This document shows positions 43,608-53,016 of a DNA stretch of 64,000 nucleotides, one piece after another. The notes beneath the pieces were generated by a model. The model did no database searches. It had not been told where the DNA came from and was given only the letters and a program-made list of their open reading frames with translations. The translations under genes and the position numbers were made by a program. Source of the stretch: an uncultured Bacteroides sp. (GTDB lineage Bacteria; Bacteroidota; Bacteroidia; Bacteroidales; Bacteroidaceae). Positions within the stretch are counted from its first letter, which is position 1; every line of letters starts with the position of its first letter. Where the stretch lies: the NCBI RefSeq assembly GCF_963676325.1, contig NZ_OY781098.1, positions 1 to 64,000 on the forward strand, in the 5' to 3' direction.

Positions 43608-46600
43608 CTAATTTAGAACATTACTCTTTGCCTTTCCTAAGCTCTCCCTTTTCTTTGGCAAAGTAAAGTAGACAGTGAACCCTCCTTCCGGAGATGGTTC
43701 GGCATTTATACGGCAACCCCGCTGACCGGCAAACTCATCGTGGTCGCGGATAATCTGTTTGCATATCAGGTATTCGGTACCTTTCAGTTTACCATCCTCA
43801 GATGCCGTCATACGTGCAAGGTCGGGATAGAAAAGCTGATTCAGTTCTTCCACCGTTTTCTCCCGTCTTCTGTCGGTAAACAGGAAGCGAACAAACTCAC
43901 CATCGGCTTTTGCTTCCAGAATTACTTCTCCTTCTTCGGGCACGGACAGACATTCGTCAATCAGGTTCTCGAACAGGAATCTTAACTGAATAACATCTCC
44001 GGTCACTTTCATGCCGCTGCCTTCTGTACTGAACCTGACTGGGCTTTGCATGCGCTTGCTTATCTTAGTGAAATACTTCTGAGCATACGCAAGTAAATCG
44101 TCTGTTTCCACAATGCCACGACGGAAAGTCACCTCTTCCAACTGCCGTGCCGCACAGGAACTCAGGATGGTAAAGATACCTTTATAGTAATCAATCAGTT
44201 CGCTGATCGTTTCAATATGTTCATTCTCCTCGGCAGGTGTGTGCTGCTGCTTAGCCAGCTTATCAATGATATTCTTTATTTTGCTGGGATAATAGATAGT
44301 TTCGTGCTTGATAGTAGAAAGACAATTGTCGAGCACCATATTCTGCACGTGAAGCAGACTGTCTTCCCAGGAAGCTCTGTGCGTATCCTCTTCGGCCGAT
44401 TCTATATCCCTGTATTTGGTAGCCAGTTTTACCACCGCGTTAAACACTACGATAGCCACATAGTTGGTAATCAGTTCAATGAGCAAACGCTCGTTTTCCT
44501 GCTCGCTATCTTCTTGTTTCAGAAATGCAAGCACACCCACGCACCGGTGAGTCTCCCCCACTTCAACCATCAACGGAAGCGCCTGAACGTAAATATCGTA
44601 TAAATCATTGTTATAAAAAGGAAGAGATTTCAGTTTGCCGGTAGTGTATTTCTGTGTATTGAAACAGCGCTGCATCACTTCGGTCAGAGTTTCCTGCTCG
44701 CCCTGAATTTCCACAGAAGTATCGTTCCATTCCAGCTGATGTGGATTGTAAGCAAATTCCATTTTATGGTTATCCTCATTATAAACACCGATACTCAGCA
44801 TATCAATGGTGAGCAATTCGTTGATGCCGTCAAAGCAATTGTCCACAATGTGCCGGGGGATATCTTTGAGCGTTGAGGAAGAAGCCAGTACTTGCTTGTT
44901 AATTTCCAGCACCTGTTCCAAATTCCATCTGTTTATCAGTCTCTTTCGAATGAAAAGCAGATAATATCCGATGAAAAAGATAATAAGGAGTAAGATGCAC
45001 AGAATTACAGCCACCACTTTATTGTTGGTGGAATGCTCCAGATTACGGCAATATTCCTCCAGAGAATAGTCCTCGCTCACCAGCTTGTAAAGCCGTGAAT
45101 AGGCAGTGTTATTATACTGATAATTGTCCCATTGCTTCAAAGCCAGAAAAGCCACAGCAGCTTCATTACGAATATCGAGTATTACATAGTAATCTGAATT
45201 AAGCATCCCGTTCCACCAGTTTATTTCGGCAGATGTGCCCTGCCCTTTCAAAGTCATGAAATAACGTGGCTTGCGTGTATATTTGGCGTAATGTTTATTT
45301 AATCTGGATATAGCAGAATCAGCATATTGCAATGCAAGCGGATAATTCTCTATCACATTACAGTAATAAACGGTATCTGCATAAAGAGAAGCCTCATTAA
45401 GCAGCTTGTCATAGTCTTTTCTGTACTGTGAAGAGACATTCTCTTTGGAGCGAGAATCCTTTGGAGCAGGCTTAACCGGCTTTCCGCAGGAACTAAATCC
45501 GGCTGTGAGAAGTACACAAACCAATATTCCCAGAGTTTTCCGGACACCCGAAGGCAAGCGGAAGTAGAAGCGGCTACCGTTACCGGGAATGCTTTCAATA
45601 TTAAACTCGCAGACTTTGAAAAGATCGTTCGTCTTTCGGTATTTTTCAATAATACCTTTACAGTTTATTAGCCCGAAACCACTGCCCTTATTCTTGAAAA
45701 GCTCTTCTTTATCGGTTGATTCCATACCTATCTGGCTGGAATCGTAGACCTTTTCACCCAGTATGCGCGCCACATCCTCGGCAGAGATTCCTCTACCCGT
45801 ATCCAGAACTGAAATTTCCACGTAATCTTCTTCTGCCCGGGCTGATACATTAATGGTTCCTCCTTTAGGCGTATATTTTCGTGCATTCTCGGTCAGCGTG
45901 TTAATCATAAACATAGTCAGCGCCTTGTCTGCTTTCACATTGGCATTTGTTGGCTCCACATTGAAAGTCTGCTGCTTCATTTCAAAAGTCTTGCGGCCTT
46001 TTGCCAGAAGTTCAAAAAGTTCATTCAGTTCAAAGTTCTCGATATTCAGATTCAGCGAGCCTTGTTTCATTTTAATCCACAGAGCCAGAATATCATTATA
46101 TTCATTAATCTTGGTTACCAGCTCGTCAATATACTGGTATTTCTCGTATTTAATGGTTTCATCATTCAGGAATCCTCTGGTGGTAAGCTTGTTTACCTCA
46201 TTAATAATGCGGTCCATGTAAGGAGTAATACCGTAAACAATAGCCATGCAAGCCTTCTTTATCAAATTCTGACGCTTATTGTCGGCTATGTGTTGCTCAT
46301 ACACATAGCGTTGTTTCTCTAGTCTGATACGCTCATCTCCCAGAGATATAAATGTGAGGCCGTTGCCCAATGTCCAGGCGATGTATGGAGCAATAACATT
46401 CATCAGAGCCTTTTCATCCTTGGTCATTTTATGACGGGTATACAGTTCAATAACGCCAACCGGGCTCTCTTCTTCCGGCAAGTAAAGGTTGAACGAAGAC
46501 TTAATAAAATTATCTCCAACTAATTCATTTTCAATTGCTTCATCTTCTTCAATAGAAGGGTAAATGAATTCACCGGTTTCCTTATCAAAGATTCCTATGC

Positions 46601-48182
46601 GCAAGAAATGAGCCCGGAACAATTGCTTTAAATCAGCCTGAATGGCAGTACCAACTGCGGAAATAATTTCGTCCGTGCTTCTCACATCCACAGGAATGGA
46701 AGCTGTAATCCGCTGACACACCTCGAGCGTGGTTCTCAGTTTCTGAGTATGCTTGCGGTTGCGAATCTTGGAACGAGAGTTAAGTACCCAGAAAAGAGCA
46801 ATCAGCATAACTATACCTGTGAAAACAATTAATGAAAGAACATTCAGTTGGCGGTCTTCTTTTTCCAGTTCCTGCGAACGGCTCTCCAACTGTTTATCCT
46901 GACGTGTGTAATCAAGAATATCAAGATAAATATTTCTGTTGTAATTTGACGGAACTTTCAGCCCTAATCCGGCATAAGAAACGCTTAACTGTTCGCGGAT
47001 ACGGGCTATCCACTCAGGAACAGTTTTAATATTGTCTTTCGCAATCCAGGTAAGTTCAGTATAAATGGTATCCTGCTCGGAAGACAATTTCAGCTTGTGC
47101 CCAATCTCTTTCCCACCATCATAATACAATCTATGATGTTGGTTAACGCAATCCAAAGCCTTGCTCAGTGAATCAAGTGCTTGTTTGTAATGACCGTGAA
47201 TATTATAATATTTACCGATAGAGACATAAGTACCGGCTATCTGATAAATATCCTTGTATTTCTTAAACTTCTGAAGGGCCATCTGAGCAAGTTTTAATGA
47301 TAACACTGTATCAGAAGCAGCAACTTCGGTCTTCTGGGAATGGTAGTAATTATTCAGATCCTGAATTGCCCGTGGGCGTTCATAATATATCTGATTAAAA
47401 CTGGTTTTATTATTCAGCAACGAGGCTATTCCCTGAATGCTGTTTGCTTCAAAATAGATGTAATTATTACGACTCAGCATCCAGCAATTGAACAGCTCGT
47501 CAAAAGCACTGACGCTTTTCTGCTGCACATTGTTCTTCTCAAATAGTTCGGCAGAACCTTTGATGTAGTAGTAATACAATGTCTGTGCTGTATCACCGGC
47601 CAAATCGGAATCACCAACCTGATTGACAGACTGAATGGCTTCCTTTTCCTGCTGCAGATAATAATAGTAAATGGAAGATACGATAAAAAACTCGGAGCGG
47701 GCATAGTTCAGACGCTTCTTTTCGTGCACATCTACAAAGACCGACTGATCTTCATCAATACGCTTCATCCGTCGGACAGCACTATTCCGGCAATCATAAT
47801 ACTCTTTGTTCATGGATGTGCGCTGATAGATTTTCATCAGCCCGATATCGGCAATGACCAACTCCAGTTCGTTCTGAGTAATATCGTACACCTTTTTATA
47901 ATATTTCTCGGCAGTATCAAAATCCATGCGCATAAAAGCACAGAATCCCAGATTATTGCAGGCTTCAGCTTTCCCCTGATCATACAAATCAGCCTTATTA
48001 TATGCAAGAAGAGCCTCCTTATATGAAATGTCAAGCCTCTTGTATCGCATGTCATATGATCGCTGGTTAAGCGAATCCAGCAGACGAACCTCATGTGCGG
48101 AAGGGGTTTCCGTACATGAATAATTCACTGAGAACATCAGTATGGCAGCAATAAAAGGAAATATGTTGCGCAGTTTACTCAT
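43608..48182 (-). CDS. Giant double sensor kinase (two lipoprotein-like/TPR sensor and kinase modules in one chain)
   Basis: A 1524-residue protein containing two sensor-kinase-like units. Unit 1: signal with lipobox-like Cys23 (NYSC), TPR-like helical sensor (about 30-440), a membrane helix near 447-470, GAF-like region, then a HATPase domain with N box (TLTENARKYTPKGG), G1 (DTGRGI) and G2 (GSGFGL). Unit 2 begins near 880 with a second signal-like segment and SSC motif (Cys about 900), a further helix (about 1058-1085), and a dimerisation region with His1293 (STIKHETIYY), followed by a HATPase with decayed G boxes. In unit 1 the matching residue is Tyr650 (AIVYGITPY). The family resembles Bacteroides DUF5112/DUF5113 kinases. 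Confidence 0.85.
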   Translation of the reverse strand: MSKLRNIFPFIAAILMFSVNYSCTETPSAHEVRLLDSLNQRSYDMRYKRLDISYKEALLAYNKADLYDQGKAEACNNLGFCAFMRMDFDTAEKYYKKVYDITQNELELVIADIGLMKIYQRTSMNKEYYDCRNSAVRRMKRIDEDQSVFVDVHEKKRLNYARSEFFIVSSIYYYYLQQEKEAIQSVNQVGDSDLAGDTAQTLYYYYIKGSAELFEKNNVQQKSVSAFDELFNCWMLSRNNYIYFEANSIQGIASLLNNKTSFNQIYYERPRAIQDLNNYYHSQKTEVAASDTVLSLKLAQMALQKFKKYKDIYQIAGTYVSIGKYYNIHGHYKQALDSLSKALDCVNQHHRLYYDGGKEIGHKLKLSSEQDTIYTELTWIAKDNIKTVPEWIARIREQLSVSYAGLGLKVPSNYNRNIYLDILDYTRQDKQLESRSQELEKEDRQLNVLSLIVFTGIVMLIALFWVLNSRSKIRNRKHTQKLRTTLEVCQRITASIPVDVRSTDEIISAVGTAIQADLKQLFRAHFLRIGIFDKETGEFIYPSIEEDEAIENELVGDNFIKSSFNLYLPEEESPVGVIELYTRHKMTKDEKALMNVIAPYIAWTLGNGLTFISLGDERIRLEKQRYVYEQHIADNKRQNLIKKACMAIVYGITPYMDRIINEVNKLTTRGFLNDETIKYEKYQYIDELVTKINEYNDILALWIKMKQGSLNLNIENFELNELFELLAKGRKTFEMKQQTFNVEPTNANVKADKALTMFMINTLTENARKYTPKGGTINVSARAEEDYVEISVLDTGRGISAEDVARILGEKVYDSSQIGMESTDKEELFKNKGSGFGLINCKGIIEKYRKTNDLFKVCEFNIESIPGNGSRFYFRLPSGVRKTLGILVCVLLTAGFSSCGKPVKPAPKDSRSKENVSSQYRKDYDKLLNEASLYADTVYYCNVIENYPLALQYADSAISRLNKHYAKYTRKPRYFMTLKGQGTSAEINWWNGMLNSDYYVILDIRNEAAVAFLALKQWDNYQYNNTAYSRLYKLVSEDYSLEEYCRNLEHSTNNKVVAVILCILLLIIFFIGYYLLFIRKRLINRWNLEQVLEINKQVLASSSTLKDIPRHIVDNCFDGINELLTIDMLSIGVYNEDNHKMEFAYNPHQLEWNDTSVEIQGEQETLTEVMQRCFNTQKYTTGKLKSLPFYNNDLYDIYVQALPLMVEVGETHRCVGVLAFLKQEDSEQENERLLIELITNYVAIVVFNAVVKLATKYRDIESAEEDTHRASWEDSLLHVQNMVLDNCLSTIKHETIYYPSKIKNIIDKLAKQQHTPAEENEHIETISELIDYYKGIFTILSSCAARQLEEVTFRRGIVETDDLLAYAQKYFTKISKRMQSPVRFSTEGSGMKVTGDVIQLRFLFENLIDECLSVPEEGEVILEAKADGEFVRFLFTDRRREKTVEELNQLFYPDLARMTASEDGKLKGTEYLICKQIIRDHDEFAGQRGCRINAEPSPEGGFTVYFTLPKKRESLGKAKSNVLN

Positions 48183-48201
48183 TTAATATGCATATTTCTC
48201 A

Positions 48202-48209
48202 CAAATATA
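48202..48209 (-). promoter_or_regulatory. Putative -7 box for sensor kinase operon
   Basis: Minus-strand TATATTTG, 20 bp upstream of the kinase ATG. Confidence 0.6.
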
Positions 48210-48376
48210 GATAGTTTTAAAGTAATATTTACCTGATATCAGACTTAATGCAAGTTAAATGTTATGAAACATTTCATATAATGTTTTATATTCATTTTGG
48301 TATATCCCTATATTGTGGGATATATAATTCATAAAAATACCTATTGTATGGGATTGTACAACAACTTTAAACCCTG

Positions 48377-48488
48377 TATCTTTGCAATATAATTTTTAAT
48401 ATTAGTCATAATTTTATTACGTAGCCATTTATTAAATAAAAAAATGGGATTCTCTCATCGAAGTGATTCGCTGAGAGTTTTTTTATAT
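48377..48488 (+). ncRNA. Candidate small RNA or leader with its own promoter and terminator
   Basis: A consensus -7 box TATCTTTG (48377-48384) is followed about 68 bp on by a hairpin CTCTCA-T-CGAA-GTGA-TTCG-C-TGAGAG (about 48452-48477) and a run of seven T. This would make an RNA of about 95 nt. It is not coding in any frame of note. A separate promoter for the ThrE genes (TACCTTTG, 48580-48587) lies downstream, so this is not simply their attenuator, though read-through control cannot be excluded. No known RNA family was recognised. Confidence 0.45.
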
Positions 48489-48579
48489 AAAGCCAATTTA
48501 AATACAAAAGTGAAATTGTTTTTTTGAAAGATTGAAGAAAAATAATCTGTCACAAGTTCTTCCCTAAGCTGTTTTTTAT

Positions 48580-48587
48580 TACCTTTG
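48580..48587 (+). promoter_or_regulatory. Putative -7 box for ThrE-type exporter genes
   Basis: TACCTTTG followed by CGCC, 78 bp upstream of the first ATG at 48665. Confidence 0.6.
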
Positions 48588-48664
48588 CGCCCGAAAATAC
48601 AGACCTTTTTTAAAATCAAAATCGATACTTGAAATCCGTAAAATTAAATAATTAGTTTAACTAT

Positions 48665-49438
48665 ATGGACATTCATTTAGAACTCAAAGAGTTATCGAAA
48701 TTCTTATCTGACTACTCTACCAGCCTGATGGCTGTAGGAGTGCACACATCTCGTATTGTGCGCAACACTGCGCGTATAGCTGAGTCTTTTGGCTTTTTTG
48801 TTGATATGACAATCTTTCAAAAGACAATTATCATGACCTTGCGAGACAAGGACAACACTCATTCCTACAGTACAGTGAATAAAATCAAGCCAATGGCTCT
48901 GAATTTTGAGATTAACTCTCGCTTAAGTTCTCTCAGTTGGGAAGCTTATGATGAACATCTGACTCTGGATGAATTGAGAACAAAGTATCAGGAAATAGTC
49001 AGCAATCCACGTATGAGTAAATGGATGGTTCTTTTCCTTGTATCATGTGCCAATGCTTCTTTCTGCCGCTTGTTTACTGGCGACTGGCAAGCTATGGCTA
49101 TTGTTTTCATAGCAACATTGGTAGGATTCTTTGTTCGTCAGAAAATGATGGAGAAACATCTCAATCACCTGTTCGTATTTGTAGTGTCATCGTTTGTAGC
49201 TTCAATGATAGGCTGTACTGCCGTAATCTATAATATAGGAACTACACCGCAGATTGCATTAGGTACCAGTATTCTTTATCTTGTTCCCGGGGTTCCTTTG
49301 ATTAACGGAATTATTGATATAATTGAAGGACACGTTCTGGCTGGAGTATCCCGTCTGATTAACGCTGCATTATTAATTATCTGCCTTTCAATTGGCTTGT
49401 CACTAACATTATTGCTATTAGGAGTACAAACATTATGA
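48665..49438 (+). CDS. Threonine/serine exporter, ThrE N-terminal half type (DUF1212)
   Basis: A 257-residue protein of the ThrE family part PF06738. A soluble N-terminal region (about 1-115, ELKELSKFLSDYSTSLMAVGVHTSRIVRN in part) precedes several membrane helices (from about 119), with LVPGVPLINGIIDIIEGH, a conserved family motif. In Corynebacterium this is fused to the second half as one ThrE; here it is a split pair with the next gene, which overlaps by 4 bp. Threonine or serine export is family knowledge; the actual solute is not shown here. Confidence 0.9.
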   Translation: MDIHLELKELSKFLSDYSTSLMAVGVHTSRIVRNTARIAESFGFFVDMTIFQKTIIMTLRDKDNTHSYSTVNKIKPMALNFEINSRLSSLSWEAYDEHLTLDELRTKYQEIVSNPRMSKWMVLFLVSCANASFCRLFTGDWQAMAIVFIATLVGFFVRQKMMEKHLNHLFVFVVSSFVASMIGCTAVIYNIGTTPQIALGTSILYLVPGVPLINGIIDIIEGHVLAGVSRLINAALLIICLSIGLSLTLLLLGVQTL

Positions 49439-49953
49439 TAAACTTTGAATTATTGCAAGCCATAATCTTTGATGGCTGTTTTGCCGCTGTAGCTTCAGTG
49501 GGATTTGCCGTTATCTCTAATCCTCAACGAAATGCAATCTGGGTTTCTGCAGTTTTAGCAGCTATCGGTCATGGATTACGTTATTGCTTACTGCACAGCA
49601 CTTCTATTGATATTGCATCTGCATCTTTTATTGCTGCATTCTCTATCGGTCTGCTTAGTATTGTTTTTGCAAAGAAGATTCACTGTCCGGCAGAAGTTTT
49701 CTCTTTCCCTTCATTATTACCAATGATCCCGGGAATGTTTGCTTATAAAACTATCCTCTATCTTGTGAAATTCATCCAATGTAAAGATGACACAGCTTCA
49801 GTTGATATACTTGTTGCCATCTTCAGAAATGGTGTAACTGCCACATTTATTATGTTTGCACTTGTTGTAGGCGTTGCTATGCCGATGTTTATATTCCACA
49901 AACAAACATTCACTGTAACACGCATTCTGAAACTGGTAAAGAAAAGTAATTAA
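49435..49953 (+). CDS. Threonine/serine exporter, ThrE C-terminal half type (DUF3815)
   Basis: A 172-residue membrane protein, the PF12821 partner of the preceding gene. It has five hydrophobic segments and the motif FSFPSLLPMIPGMFAYKT, which parallels the PGVP motif of the first protein. The 4-bp ATGA overlap means the two are made together and probably form one transporter. A clear terminator follows 57 bp on. Confidence 0.9.
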   Translation: MINFELLQAIIFDGCFAAVASVGFAVISNPQRNAIWVSAVLAAIGHGLRYCLLHSTSIDIASASFIAAFSIGLLSIVFAKKIHCPAEVFSFPSLLPMIPGMFAYKTILYLVKFIQCKDDTASVDILVAIFRNGVTATFIMFALVVGVAMPMFIFHKQTFTVTRILKLVKKSN

Positions 49954-50010
49954 GAAAATCACCAACCCGGTTTATTCAGGGTTAGTCTGATATTCTCAAA
50001 ATAAGAATTG

Positions 50011-50052
50011 AAAGTTCCCTTAACGAGTTTGTTCGTTACGGGAACTTTTTTT
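50011..50052 (+). terminator. Terminator of ThrE-type operon
   Basis: Arms AAAGTTCCC-TAACGA and TTCGTTA-GGGAACTTT with short loop, followed by TTTTTTT. Confidence 0.9.
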
Positions 50053-50166
50053 ATGTCCGTTCGGAAGCTAATATAAAGGTTATAAATTAATAAATTTTAA
50101 TTTAATATTTAAACTTATCAGGCAGAAATCTGTTATTTAGAATAATATATTAAAAAGATAACAGAT

Positions 50167-50856
50167 ATGAAAAAACTTATATTGATAAGACACGGTGAAA
50201 GTGATTGGAATAAACAAAATAGATTCACAGGATGGACTGATGTTGATTTAAGCGAGAAGGGAGAAAATGAAGCCAGAGAGGCAGGTAAAAGAATGAAAGA
50301 AGCGGGAATAAGTTTCGATATAGCTTATTCCTCTGTACTGAAGCGGGCAATCAGGACTCAACATATATTACAAGAGGAGACTGACTTATTATGGGTGCCC
50401 GAAGTTCATAACTGGAGGCTAAATGAACGTCATTATGGTGCGTTACAAGGACTAAATAAAGCTGAAACAGCTCAAAAATACGGAGATGATCAGGTACATA
50501 TATGGCGCAGAAGTTTCAATATAGCTCCTCCTCTACTGGAAGCGGATGATGAACGCTGTGCCTCAAAGGAAGCAAAATATAAAGGCATTGAGCCGGCCAT
50601 TATTCCATTAGGTGAATCTCTTGAAGTGACTATTAAGCGTGTGTTGCCTTTTTGGCAGGATTATATAGCACCTTCTTTACTGGAAGGAAAAACTGTTTTG
50701 GTTACTGCGCATGGAAACAGTTTGAGGGCATTGATTAAGTATCTTGATAATATCAGTGATGATGATATTGCTAATTTAGAAATTCCTACAGGAGTTCCTC
50801 TGATTTACGAATTGGATGATAATCTGAGGCCGACGAATCATTATTATCTGAAATAG
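50167..50856 (+). CDS. gpmA: 2,3-bisphosphoglycerate-dependent phosphoglycerate mutase
   Basis: Interconverts 3- and 2-phosphoglycerate in glycolysis. The 229-residue histidine phosphatase has phospho-acceptor His9 in LIRHGESDWN, FTGWTDVDLSEKG, the RRSFNIAPP region with substrate contacts, ERHYGALQG with the acid Glu, and second His in VTAHGNSLRA. Length is close to the usual 230-250. Neighbours are unrelated; no -7 box was seen with confidence. Bacteroides often has additional cofactor-independent GpmI elsewhere. Confidence 0.95.
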   Translation: MKKLILIRHGESDWNKQNRFTGWTDVDLSEKGENEAREAGKRMKEAGISFDIAYSSVLKRAIRTQHILQEETDLLWVPEVHNWRLNERHYGALQGLNKAETAQKYGDDQVHIWRRSFNIAPPLLEADDERCASKEAKYKGIEPAIIPLGESLEVTIKRVLPFWQDYIAPSLLEGKTVLVTAHGNSLRALIKYLDNISDDDIANLEIPTGVPLIYELDDNLRPTNHYYLK

Positions 50857-50960
50857 AAAGAATCATCAGAAAAAAGCAAACCACCGGGGTTATGATTCAT
50901 TATTGAACCTATCCCGATGGCTTACCCCCCTTTAAACAATTTAAACAAAAATAATAAACA

Positions 50961-50998
50961 TAAATACCCCTTATTGACTAAACCTTTCAGGGGTATTC
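50961..50998 (-). terminator. Terminator of kdgK-kdgA
   Basis: Arms AATACCCCT (50963-50971) and AGGGGTATT, 32 bp beyond the kdgA stop, facing an A/T-rich tail on the minus strand. Confidence 0.65.
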
Positions 50999-51029
50999 GT
51001 TTATTTTGATAAATTAAAAACTTACCAAA

Positions 51030-51701
51030 TTATTTGCGAGCTTCGGCAATATATCCGAAAGCTTCCTGACATTTAGCTGAAACCCATGCCCAATCCTGAG
51101 CAGCAACTACTTCTTTTGGGAAAAGATTAGATCCCATACCTACGCAAGTTACACCAGCTTTAATCCATGCAGTAAGGTTTTCTTTTGTTGGTTCAACACC
51201 ACCGGTAACCATTAACATTGACCAAGGCATTGGAGCTTTTACGTTCTTAACGAATGAAGGGCCACCAACATTACCTGCAGGGAATACTTTGCAAAGATCA
51301 CATCCTACTTCCTGTGCAAAACCAATTTCTGATACAGAACCGCATCCTGGAGTATAAGGAACTGAACGACGATTACAAACTTTTGCAATCTCTGGGTTGA
51401 ACAATGGTCCAACAATAAAGTTTGCACCTAACTGAAGATACAAAGCAGCTGTAGCTGGATCGATAATAGAACCAATACCAAGAATCATTTCAGGACATTC
51501 TTTAGCAGCCCATTTTACTAGCTCTGCGAATACGTCCTGTGCAAAATCGCCACGGTTAGTGAATTCGAAAGCACGAACACCACCTTCATAACATGCTTTT
51601 ACTACATTCTTTGCTACTTCAACATCTTTGTTATAGAAAACGGGAACCATCCCTGTGCTTGACATTGCGTTAAGCACTTGTATTTTAGAAAATCTTGCCA
51701 T
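51030..51701 (-). CDS. kdgA: KDPG aldolase (2-dehydro-3-deoxy-phosphogluconate aldolase)
   Basis: Cleaves 2-keto-3-deoxy-6-phosphogluconate to pyruvate and glyceraldehyde 3-phosphate. The 223-residue class I aldolase has the Schiff-base Lys138 in DLCKVFPAG, an acid Glu in AFEFTNRG, GIGSIIDPATA, PGCGSVSEIG and the phosphate-binding VTGGVEP. It lies 22 bp downstream of kdgK, which makes its substrate; both are transcribed away from the LacI regulator. Many such enzymes also cleave 4-hydroxy-2-oxoglutarate. eda is an equivalent symbol. Confidence 0.94.
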   Translation of the reverse strand: MARFSKIQVLNAMSSTGMVPVFYNKDVEVAKNVVKACYEGGVRAFEFTNRGDFAQDVFAELVKWAAKECPEMILGIGSIIDPATAALYLQLGANFIVGPLFNPEIAKVCNRRSVPYTPGCGSVSEIGFAQEVGCDLCKVFPAGNVGGPSFVKNVKAPMPWSMLMVTGGVEPTKENLTAWIKAGVTCVGMGSNLFPKEVVAAQDWAWVSAKCQEAFGYIAEARK

Positions 51702-51723
51702 TTTATTTTATTATTATAGTCAA

Positions 51724-52767
51724 TTAACGAGAAACACGACCTGAACCATCACCCTTCATCAAGTTCTCAACTTCAGAAACAGTAACTAAATTGAAGTCAC
51801 CATAGATTGTATGTTTCAGACAAGAAGCTGCAACTGCAAATTCCAAAGCTTTTTGATCATCTTTTGGATAAGAGATCAATCCGTAGATAAGACCACCCAT
51901 GAATGAGTCACCACCACCAACACGGTCAACAATATGAGTAATATCATATCTCTTAGATTGTTTCAATGAACCGTCAGAGTAAAGAACACCACCCCAAGTA
52001 TTGTGGTTAGCATTGATTGAACCACGAAGAGTAACAATAACCTTCTTAGCACGTGGGAATTTAGCCATCATCTGAGTACATACTGATTCAAATTCAGCAG
52101 CATTAACTTCACCTTTTGTATCAGCTACATCAAAACCTTCTGGTTTAACACCAAATACTTTTTCGCAGTCTTCTTCGTTACCAAGGATAACATCGCAACC
52201 TTCTACTAAAGCAGGCATAACTTCAGATGCAGTTTTACCATATTTCCAAAGGTTTTTACGGAAGTTCAAGTCGGTAGAAACAGTAACACCCATTTCGTTT
52301 GCAACTTTGATTGCTTCAAGACAAGCGTCAGCAGCACCTTGTGACAAAGCAGGAGTAATACCAGTCCAGTGGAACCACTCAGCATCTTTAAATACTTCCT
52401 TCCAGTTAATCATTCCCGGTTGGATAGTTGAAATAGAAGAGTTGGCACGGTCATAAACTACTTTTGAAGCACGAGCAACAGCACCTGTTTCAAGGAAATA
52501 AATACCTACACGGTCACCACCGAAGATAATTTCTTTAGTTCCAACGCTGTGTGAACGAAGGTCCATGATGCAAGATTCTGCGATGTCATTTTTAGGTAGG
52601 CGAGTCACAAATTCAGTTTCCAAGCCATAGTTTGCCAAAGAAACAGCAACATTTGCTTCTCCACCACCAAATGTAGCATTAAATTCTTTTGCTTGTGAAA
52701 ATCTTAAATAACCAGGAGTTGCCAAACGCAACATAATTTCCCCAAAAGTAACAACTTTCTTTCCCAT
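51724..52767 (-). CDS. kdgK: 2-keto-3-deoxygluconate kinase (PfkB family)
   Basis: Phosphorylates KDG to KDPG. The 347-residue PfkB-family kinase has the N-terminal GEIMLRLATPGYLRF, the sugar-binding GGGEANVAVSLANYG, and the C-terminal signature DRVGGGDSFMGGLIYG with the catalytic Asp in GGDSF. Placement before the KDPG aldolase and opposite uxaA supports KDG as the substrate over other sugars. A promoter and an operator-like palindrome lie at 52899-52917. The ATG at 52767 gives the usual start. Confidence 0.92.
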   Translation of the reverse strand: MGKKVVTFGEIMLRLATPGYLRFSQAKEFNATFGGGEANVAVSLANYGLETEFVTRLPKNDIAESCIMDLRSHSVGTKEIIFGGDRVGIYFLETGAVARASKVVYDRANSSISTIQPGMINWKEVFKDAEWFHWTGITPALSQGAADACLEAIKVANEMGVTVSTDLNFRKNLWKYGKTASEVMPALVEGCDVILGNEEDCEKVFGVKPEGFDVADTKGEVNAAEFESVCTQMMAKFPRAKKVIVTLRGSINANHNTWGGVLYSDGSLKQSKRYDITHIVDRVGGGDSFMGGLIYGLISYPKDDQKALEFAVAASCLKHTIYGDFNLVTVSEVENLMKGDGSGRVSR

Positions 52768-52898
52768 AATTCTGTATTCTATTTAAAATAAATAATTAAT
52801 ATTTTTGTCTTTCAGATTATAATATGTAATACACGTTGTATTCAAACCATTATGAATAAGTAGTTTAGTATAATATTACTCTTCTAATCGCTCAACTC

Positions 52899-52917
52899 GT
52901 GTACGTGCACAAAGATA
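52899..52917 (-). promoter_or_regulatory. kdgK promoter with LacI-type operator at the start site
   Basis: Minus-strand -7 box TATCTTTG (plus 52910-52917) runs directly into the near-palindrome GTGCACGTACAC (plus GTGTACGTGCAC, 52899-52910). A similar site (GTGTCCGAACAC, 52981-52992) lies by the regulator's own promoter. The shared pattern is TCGTGTnCGnnCACAA. Bound repressor would block transcription at +1. Confidence 0.65.
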
Positions 52918-52947
52918 CGAATATTTTCGTAATTACAAAAATTGTTA

Positions 52948-52992
52948 TATATTTGCGAAGAAAAAAAATAATTTATTATTGTGTCCGAACAC
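52948..52992 (+). promoter_or_regulatory. LacI-family regulator promoter and operator
   Basis: -7 box TATATTTG (52948-52955), then the inverted repeat GTGT-CCGA-ACAC (52981-52992), about 20 bp after the likely start site and 24 bp before the ATG. Compared on opposite strands, it matches the kdgK operator in the form TCGTGTnCGnnCACAA. Autoregulation and co-regulation are inferred. Confidence 0.65.
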
Positions 52993-53016
52993 GAATAACC
53001 AATTGGTAATTAAGCT

